This document shows positions 1 to 6,800 of a DNA stretch of 14,877 nucleotides, piece after piece. The notes beneath the pieces were generated by a model. It ran no database searches, was not told the DNA's origin, and saw only the letters and a list, made by a program, of their open reading frames with translations. Every line of letters starts with the position of its first letter. The stretch's first letter is position 1. Origin of the DNA: Pirellulales bacterium (GTDB lineage: Bacteria > Planctomycetota > Planctomycetia > Pirellulales > Thermoguttaceae). The stretch spans positions 1 through 14,877 of the forward strand of contig DAOWNK010000051.1 of the NCBI GenBank assembly GCA_030642635.1. Reading direction: 5' to 3'. Position numbers and translations under genes: made by a program.

Positions 1-58
1 TCTCCTTGTGCAAGTCAACGCCGACGAACGACCGGTAAGCTACAATAGTTTCGGACAT
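1..58 (-). CDS. IS110-like transposase, N-terminal 19 residues (runs off window start)
   Basis: The minus strand has an ATG at 58 that opens a frame reading MSETIVAYRSFVGVDLHKE before the window ends. The FVGVDLHKE segment is the usual N-terminal signature of IS110-family transposases, and its Asp is the first acidic residue of the DEDD (RuvC-like) active site in that family. A GGAGA sequence lies about 10 bases upstream of the ATG. The gene would diverge from the DUF1559 gene starting at 89, leaving only 30 bases between the two start codons. Only 19 residues are visible, so the family call rests on one short motif; whether the element is intact cannot be told from here. Confidence 0.55.
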   Translation of the reverse strand, partial: MSETIVAYRSFVGVDLHKE

Positions 59-88
59 GATAAATGTCTCCGTGTTAGGGGTCGAAAA

Positions 89-1027
89 ATGAGGAACACA
101 CAGCGGAAGTATACCTTCCGCCGGCCCCTACACGGTTTTACGCTCGTCGAGCTTTTGGTCGTAATCGCCATCATCGGCATCCTCATTGCGTTGCTGCTGC
201 CGGCAGTGCAGGCGGCCCGCGAGGCGGCCAGAAGAATGCAGTGTGCCAATAATCTCAACCAGATCGGCCTGGCGATGCACAACTACCACGCGGCGCTGGG
301 GTTGTTCCCGCCCGGCGCTGCCCGATGCGGTGGCGGAAAGGGGGCAAGTTTGCTTGTCTCGCTCCTGCCATACCTGGAAGAGAACGTTTTCTACGAACAG
401 TTCGACCCCACAATACCCATCACCCAAGGGATCAACAGCGAATTGGGCAGACTGAGCATCGCTGCACACACTTGCCCCAGCGACGGTCAGGAGTCGATCG
501 ACCCTTGTCCCGTCGAAGAGAATTGGCGGACGACCAACTACGTGGGCGTGATGGGCGCCGGGCGAAATAACAATGTCGTCAGCCCGGGTGGCGCAAAGTG
601 TGGCGAGTATTACACCGATGGTGTGTTTTACCTTGACAGTCGTACGCGCATTGCCGACATCAGTGACGGCACCTCGAACACGATGGCCATCGGTGAGCGG
701 ACGTACAACCTGCGGTCGTGGACCAAAGGCGCCACCGATTACGGCACCCCAAGCAGCCACATGTGCGTTTTTTCCGCGAAGAACGTTGAATGGCCGATCA
801 ACTCCGATCCCGAGGTGCTTTGGTACTGGCCCGCCCCGCCGGGCTACTCCGTAGAACAGAGAACGTGTCAGTTTAACGATCTTTACTTCGGCAGCCGGCA
901 TCCGGGCGAAGCGCAGTTCGTTTTTGCCGACGGCAGTGTCCACTTCATCGATGAAACGATCAATTTGCAGATATATCAGGACTTGGCGACCATCGCCGGC
1001 GGGGAAGTCAATGACTGGTCACCGTAA
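89..1027 (+). CDS. DUF1559 family protein with type IV pilin-like N-terminus
   Basis: A 312-residue protein starting at ATG 89, with an AGGGG-like ribosome site about 9 bases upstream. The frame stays open upstream to about base 8, but those 27 residues precede the pilin leader and overlap the divergent transposase, so the internal start is preferred. Residues 1-16 form a basic leader ending in Gly16, followed by FTLVELL with Glu at +5, the prepilin peptidase recognition pattern, and then a hydrophobic helix to about residue 45. The C-terminus has His271 followed nine residues later by Asp281-Gly282, the H-x9-DG motif of this family. DUF1559 proteins are hugely expanded in planctomycetes and are thought to be pseudopilin-like secreted or envelope proteins; no biochemical role is established. 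The next gene follows after 9 bases, a pairing common in this phylum. Confidence 0.95.
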   Translation: MRNTQRKYTFRRPLHGFTLVELLVVIAIIGILIALLLPAVQAAREAARRMQCANNLNQIGLAMHNYHAALGLFPPGAARCGGGKGASLLVSLLPYLEENVFYEQFDPTIPITQGINSELGRLSIAAHTCPSDGQESIDPCPVEENWRTTNYVGVMGAGRNNNVVSPGGAKCGEYYTDGVFYLDSRTRIADISDGTSNTMAIGERTYNLRSWTKGATDYGTPSSHMCVFSAKNVEWPINSDPEVLWYWPAPPGYSVEQRTCQFNDLYFGSRHPGEAQFVFADGSVHFIDETINLQIYQDLATIAGGEVNDWSP

Positions 1028-1036
1028 GAGCTTGCC

Positions 1037-1453
1037 ATGAAGCAGAATATCGCGATGTTGCTTGTGCTTGCACTGCTGGTTTCCGGCTGCGGGCAATCCG
1101 GGCCGGAAATGTACCCGGTGACCGGCACTGTTACCTACCAAGGAAAACCGTTGCCGCTGGGTATGGTGATGTTCGTATCCAAAGACGGTCCGTCGAGCCA
1201 ACCGGCTCCGATCAGCGAAAACGGCCGGTACCGGCTTGAGGCCGTCTCCGGGGAGCACTTGGTTCAGGTGGTCGCCATGCCGCCGAGCCAAGGAGGCCGC
1301 CCCGATCCAAACGTTGAAGGCGGCGTCGATTACACGGGCGCGCCGGAAGTCGAGTCGCTGATCCCCAGGAAGTATAGTCGCTACGACACCTCCACAGTCA
1401 CGGTTGTCGTCCGGCCCACACAGCGAAACGAAATCGATATTCGCCTTGAATAA
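1037..1453 (+). CDS. Lipoprotein with carboxypeptidase-regulatory/transthyretin-like domain
   Basis: A 138-residue protein whose ATG lies 9 bases after the DUF1559 stop, so the two are very likely co-transcribed. Residues 1-17 form a signal peptide and V15-S16-G17-C18 is a lipobox, predicting lipidation at Cys18 and anchoring in a membrane. The mature part opens with PVTGTVTYQGKPLP, then MVMFVS and an NGRYRLEAVSGEHLV stretch, the usual layout of the small beta-sandwich (carboxypeptidase regulatory-like) lipoproteins found next to DUF1559 genes in planctomycetes. No catalytic residues are expected. The function is unknown; a structural or surface role beside the pilin-like neighbour is inference. 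Confidence 0.85.
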   Translation: MKQNIAMLLVLALLVSGCGQSGPEMYPVTGTVTYQGKPLPLGMVMFVSKDGPSSQPAPISENGRYRLEAVSGEHLVQVVAMPPSQGGRPDPNVEGGVDYTGAPEVESLIPRKYSRYDTSTVTVVVRPTQRNEIDIRLE

Positions 1454-1546
1454 CGGCAACGGCCTTCGTGTCCCACCTGAGGCCTGTTGACAATGACCGA
1501 TTTCCAGGCTCTGGTCATGAGCCGCCACGATGAAAGGTTAAGTCAA

Positions 1547-3382
1547 ATGAGAAAAGTCAGTGCGATTCATGTCGCTGTGGTTGTGTCTGTTGCTTTGTGT
1601 GGAAGAGCCGGTGCGGAGGAGCGGACGGCCCAAAAGGCGGCTTGGGATGCTTCGAGATGGCAGCACCGAGTTGCCGTTGCCGTCGACAATTCGGCGGGCA
1701 AGAGTCCTTTGTCCGACTATCAGGTCAAAGTGATTCTGAATTCCACGAACTTCGATTTCACCAAGACCCTGCCCGACGGGCGGGACCTCCGGTTCACGGA
1801 TGCCGACGGCAAGACGCTCCTGCCTCATTGGATACAGCAGTACGATGCGCCGAATAAGAGAGCCGTGGTTTGGGTAAGGGTGCCCGACGTGCCGGCTTCA
1901 GCCATCAAGACCATTCACGTGCACTATGGAAACCCGGCGGCCGATTCAGCCTCTGACGGGCCGGGCACCTTTGAGTTCTTTGACGACTGCGAAAGCGGGG
2001 CGGCACGCGATAAGTGGGAAGTCGTCATGGGCAGCCCAGGCTTCGAGTACACCCCATACGTTGATCACTTTGGCAAACCGGGCGGCATATGGCACTATAG
2101 CGGTTGTAAGCGAAGAGTTTCCCCCACCGCCAAAACGGTTTATGGCGGCGCCCACGCCACCTATTGCGCATGGACCAGGCCCATGGCGATCTATGCCCCG
2201 TCAGAAGACAAAACCTTCTTCGCTTTCGGAAACGCGGACAACTCGCCGACGATATGTTGTTACGACCACAAGAGCAGGACTCTCGATCACGCCGTGGTGG
2301 TTGCCGCGAACCCCGACATGGACGCGCACAAGAACCCCCACCTGCTGATTGACGACGACGGATACATCTATGTGTTCTATCGTTCACACTGCTCGCCGAC
2401 ACATCTGGAAAAATCGGCTCGGCCCTACGACATCTCGCAGTGGGTCTCGATGGGCGTTGTCGCGGAAGCGTCTTCCTACCCTCAGCCGTGGGAGTTGAAG
2501 AAGGGTGAGATCAGCGTCTTCTATCGGGGGGGCGGCACGCACAATGCAACGGAGTCGTGCGTCCGGTCACGCGACGGCGGCAAAACATGGTCCAAGCCCG
2601 AAATCATTGCCTCATCGCCCCCCAAGAACGGCTTCTATGCGGTGACGATCGCCGAGACCGGCGAGTACCCGCGAAAAGTACACATGGCCTGGTCTGTCAC
2701 AAGAGGCGACTGGTGGCAGCGATACCACGTCTTCTATGCGTACTCTGACGACGGCGGCTACACGTGGAAGAAGAGTGACGGAAGCACGCACCAATTGCCC
2801 ATCACAGAGCCTACAAGCGAGAGGATATTCAAGTCCGACGTGCCGGACCGCGGGGTGTGGCTCAAAGACATCCAATTGGACTCGAAGGGGAATCCGTACA
2901 TCCTGTTTGTTGATGCCAACACGTTGACCTATGATTGCGAGTGGCGGGTGGCAGTGCTGAGGGGCGGCAAATGGAGCATCCACGAGATCGCCAAGTGCGA
3001 TCACATGTACGACGCCGGCTCGTTGGTGGTCCTTGCCGACGGAGATATTCGGGCCTACCTGCCCACCACACCCTCGCAGCCCTACCAAGATGGAGGCGAC
3101 ATCGACGAGTGGCAATCGACCGACGGAGCAAAGACGTGGACCAATACGAAGCACATTACTTCCGGCTCGAAATACTCGCACAATTACGTCAAGACCGTGT
3201 TCAACCATCAGAAAGGAGACTTCCGCGTTTTCTGGTGTTACGGCGACGCCAGGGTCCCTCCCGAAACGCGCGACGTAGAGCTTTACTGGTACGGCGAAAC
3301 GCTGCCGGGTGCGAAGAAAATGGACCTCTCCTACTCGCCGAGCCACATGCCGGGAAAATTCCTCAATGGTTACGCAACCTGA
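1547..3382 (+). CDS. Secreted DUF2341 + BNR_4 (sialidase-fold) protein, C-terminus displaced by frameshift
   Basis: The start at 1547 is chosen because GAAAGG (1532-1537) sits 9 bases upstream and the product (611 residues) then begins with a clean signal peptide, MRKVSAIHVAVVVSVALCG, with likely cleavage after A23. A longer in-frame reading from a TTG at 1487 would put 20 residues before the signal. Residues about 38-148 match DUF2341: the W-x-H-R-V start, the LPHWIQQYD and WVRVP segments, and the end at FFDDCESG. The rest is a beta-propeller of the BNR_4 type with three clear Asp-boxes (S-x-D-x-G-x-T-W) at 341-348, 400-407 and 524-531. Such secreted proteins bind or process polysaccharides or glycoconjugates; the substrate is unknown. 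The frame ends at UGA 3380-3382, while the expected LamG-like C-terminus continues in the +1 frame. Confidence 0.85.
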   Translation: MRKVSAIHVAVVVSVALCGRAGAEERTAQKAAWDASRWQHRVAVAVDNSAGKSPLSDYQVKVILNSTNFDFTKTLPDGRDLRFTDADGKTLLPHWIQQYDAPNKRAVVWVRVPDVPASAIKTIHVHYGNPAADSASDGPGTFEFFDDCESGAARDKWEVVMGSPGFEYTPYVDHFGKPGGIWHYSGCKRRVSPTAKTVYGGAHATYCAWTRPMAIYAPSEDKTFFAFGNADNSPTICCYDHKSRTLDHAVVVAANPDMDAHKNPHLLIDDDGYIYVFYRSHCSPTHLEKSARPYDISQWVSMGVVAEASSYPQPWELKKGEISVFYRGGGTHNATESCVRSRDGGKTWSKPEIIASSPPKNGFYAVTIAETGEYPRKVHMAWSVTRGDWWQRYHVFYAYSDDGGYTWKKSDGSTHQLPITEPTSERIFKSDVPDRGVWLKDIQLDSKGNPYILFVDANTLTYDCEWRVAVLRGGKWSIHEIAKCDHMYDAGSLVVLADGDIRAYLPTTPSQPYQDGGDIDEWQSTDGAKTWTNTKHITSGSKYSHNYVKTVFNHQKGDFRVFWCYGDARVPPETRDVELYWYGETLPGAKKMDLSYSPSHMPGKFLNGYAT

Positions 3383-3821
3383 AAAAGTTGACAGCACCAT
3401 ACGAATAAAGGGCCTTAGCATGGACAACGTGGCCATCGACGCTAAGGCAAGGACCGGCCCGCCGGCCAGGCAACATCCTATGTTGGCCCTGAGAATCAGC
3501 GACGGTCCCTGCTTATACGGTGCCGGCGTGCCGTATGGTCATGGGAACGTGTTCAAATACCGTGGTCGATGGGCGCGCTTGGCCAAAGGCAACAAACTGA
3601 CCAGCACCAAGCAGGTCTGGCAACAGTGGAGCTTCGGGGCATTTGGGGATAGATTGCAGTTTGTACTTGACAGAGAAGTATTGGTGGATACGCAAGATGA
3701 CGAGTTGGCCCGTGGGGCAGTCGGTGCGAGGGTCTGGAGCACGACGCTCTATTTGGATGACATTCGAGTACGGAAATTCTCCCTCCCGGAGCCTTCGGTT
3801 ACCCTCCCGCCGCGAAAGTAG
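3366..3821 (+). pseudogene. Displaced LamG-like C-terminal part of the DUF2341/BNR protein
   Basis: This frame is +1 relative to the upstream gene and overlaps its last 17 bases. From about residue 8 it reads VDSTIRIKGLSMDNVAIDAK, then LALRISDG, QQWSFGAFGDRLQFVLD and finally TLYLDDIRVRKFSLPEP. That last stretch is the typical end of DUF2341 proteins with a concanavalin/laminin-G-like domain, where a D-x-x-R-V-R-K motif precedes S-P-E-P. No signal peptide and no good ribosome site are present, so an independent secreted protein is unlikely. If one base (T3380) is skipped, the upstream protein runs on as NGYAT-EKVDSTIRI. The choices are an inactivating insertion, a sequencing error, reinitiation at ATG 3366, or recoding. 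A single insertion or sequencing error is the simplest reading. Confidence 0.7.
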
Positions 3822-3875
3822 ATTCAAGCACACCCATTTTCATCACGAACCACCTACCACATTCCTGACACGCTG

Positions 3876-3881
3876 AAGGAG
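3876..3881 (+). promoter_or_regulatory. Strong ribosome-binding site of the large DUF4861/DUF4838 gene
   Basis: AAGGAG lies 9 bases upstream of the ATG at 3891. It decides the start against an out-of-frame ATG at 3884 and is the best Shine-Dalgarno match in the left half of the window. Confidence 0.8.
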
Positions 3882-3890
3882 ATATGGATC

Positions 3891-6800
3891 ATGACGTTCC
3901 CAAAAGCAAAGCATACAAGCCTGCAGGTCGGCCTTTTATTGATCGTCGCCACGTTGATATTGTCGATCTGTGCACCCGCCGTTGCCGACGACGACGCGAA
4001 GCAGGCGATGTTCGAGCGCGTGTTCGGCGACGCGGTCAAGCTGGATCCGGCCCGTGTGGCTAAAGTCAAGGCGCTGCCGCCGGGCAAGCGGCTGCTGGTC
4101 GACCGCGACGGCGATGGAAAGAATGACGAGGTTTGGTACATCGACACGGCCGCCCGCCATACGAAACGGCCCGTGTTGATTCGCGTTATCGACGAGGACG
4201 GCGACCTGGATAAAGACGGACGCCCCGACCTTGACAACGACCTTTACATCGCCGACTGGAACGCGGATGGAACGGTCGACTCCGTCACCGACTATCAGGA
4301 TAACGACGGCGATGGTGACGTGGACGAAATGGGCATTTACTACTGGAATCCCAAAGATCGTGATTTTCTGAAGAAGGACACGCTTCGCGTATGGTGGGCC
4401 TATGACGACGGCGACGACAACCTGCTGTGGTACAACGTCAACTGGAACTATATCCAACACTTATGTCAGCACCGTTGCCATTTCAGCGGCGATGAGACGT
4501 TCGTCAGTTTCGGCTTGCAGGCAGATTCCGACCGCTGGCTAAGCGCGTTTGAGAACCCGTTCGTTTTCTACGATCCGGATGGGGACGGGTGCAGCGAGGT
4601 CACTGTGCGTTGCTCTGGTCGGAACGACACAATGGATTTCCTCAGATACAGCATCGACGCGGACGGCGATGCGTACGGGCGCCGGGCCTACGATTACGAT
4701 TTTGCCGTCTGGGCATGGGCCGAGAAGAGCGATCTGGGTTCAGAGGTGAAGCTCAACGATGAGATCACCTTCGCCACCAAGTTGCGCGGAATTCCCACAC
4801 AACGCGTGCTCCGATGGGATGCGTTGCGGAAATTCGTTCAACAATCGCCGTGGGCCAAGGCCAGCATTACGTGGGACGAGATGAACGCCAACGTTGTTGT
4901 CCCCCAGCAGCCCTACGAACGCTGGGAAGGGGTCTTTCGCGGCGCCAACAGTCTGAACAAGCGCTGTGAAATCAGCCTCAATCCAGCAAACCCGCTGCGT
5001 CTGTACTACGATCCGACCGACCACCGGTTGCATCTGTTGGCGACCGGGGCCGCAGAGGGCCAACTCCGCGTGGATTACGACCTCGACGGCAAGATGGATG
5101 CCGTGTACACCTATCTGGACGAAAACAAGGACGGAATCCTGGACCGGCGGCTGATCGACCTGGATGCCGACGGTAAGCCCGAGTTCGACTGGAAAATGAA
5201 GGGCAAGGACGTTCGCGAGATCAAGCTGGAATACAAGGTCATCTCGACGTTCTACAAGAAAGAACTAACCAAGGTTCTGGCAGAGAGCCAACGATTCATC
5301 GATGTGGCCAAGACGGTACTGGGCGACCGGCTCACTAGTCCGGACCCGGTGGAAACGTTCTTCCTCACAAAACTTCAATTGTGGTATCCGGTGCCACGGC
5401 TGGGACCAAGGATGCGGAGTACGCCGGCCGGCGCACGATACTACGTGGACTTCATTCGGGATCGCTTGTTGTATGCGTTGAAGCGGGAGTTCGGAAAACA
5501 TCAGGCGTGGGACGGAGTGGAAGCCGTCTATGCCGCCGGCAATTACGCCGACGCCGCGGCGCTTGTACTCAAGAACCTGGCTCCCGACGCGAAGGTTGTT
5601 TTGCCGGCCCGATTTGAGTCGTTTACTAATCGCATCCCGATCTGCATTGACAACACAGGCGGCCCGCAACGCGACCATTTGCCGGTTGTGTTGAGCGTCA
5701 AAGAACTTCGGGCAGTTGCCGACAATTTCAACCCAGACAACTGCGCCGTCGTCGCGCCCGACCGCTGGATCGATTGGCTTGAAATACCACACCAAGTTGA
5801 CCAGATCGACGTTTCGGCCGGCAAAGAACTTTCTTTCCTCGCTGACGTAGCGGCGGACGCACCGGCAACCTACTATCTCTATTACTCGCCGACGGGCAAT
5901 CGCGACAAGCACTTTGCCAATAAGACCGGGACGTGGGGGAACTGGCTCCCGTCGAAGGTGAACATCGCCTGGGAATCCACTTTTGCAGGGTATCGAACCT
6001 ATGAAGGCCATTTCGATTTCTTCGGCAAGCACAAGTACAACCACAACAAAAAGGTCGAGTGGCTGATTGGCTTGAGGAAAAACGACGACTACCACCATGA
6101 ACTGGAATGGGGTATGGACGCGTTGCACGTGGGCAATACTTCGGGGCTCGGCGGTCTGACGTTGTACGCAGGTGACCGAGCCTGGATCGTGCGGAACCCC
6201 GGTTGCAAAGGGGCCTTGAAGTTCACCAAGCGGATGCTCGTTTCGGGACCTATCCGGGCAGCGGTCGAGATCAAGGTGGCCAATATCATCCCCGACAAAC
6301 CGGACCTCTCCTTGCGGATCCTGTGCATCACTTACGCCGAGCACCAGGAAAGCGAAATCCGCGTGGCGGCCGATGGGGCCGGGCAATCTATGCTTCTTGC
6401 CCCCGGTTTGACCAAGTTGCCCCACGAAAAGAGCTTCGTCGACAAATCGCTTGGCTGTTTGGGAGCCTGGGGCTGGCAGGAGAACAGCATCGGTGAGGTA
6501 GGCCTCGGTCTGATCGTCCCTCCCGTCAAGCTGAAGAAGGTGATCGACCTTGCCGCCGAGCGGCGTTTGCAATGCGACTTCTCCGATGGCATGCTACGCT
6601 ATTGGATCATCGGCGACTGGCGTCGTGGCCGCCGTTTCCCAGTCGCACCGACGATTGACAATTGGCGTAAAGAAATGCAAACCCTGGCCGCCATTCTGCA
6701 TCGTGACGTGCGAGTCACCATTGGATCAGCGGATGCGGAGACAACCATTGTCGTCGACTTCGGTCGTTACTCCTCAGCCCAAATCGCAGGCCATAGCGAG

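Noticed and set aside
41..46. TACAAT as -10 box for the DUF1559 gene
   Set aside because: No acceptable -35 sequence at 16-19 bases upstream, and it lies within the divergent transposase start.
5265..6572. 435-residue open frame on the minus strand
   Set aside because: It lies wholly inside the well supported 1663-residue plus-strand gene; its product has no family features, and GC-rich coding DNA commonly leaves the antisense frame open.
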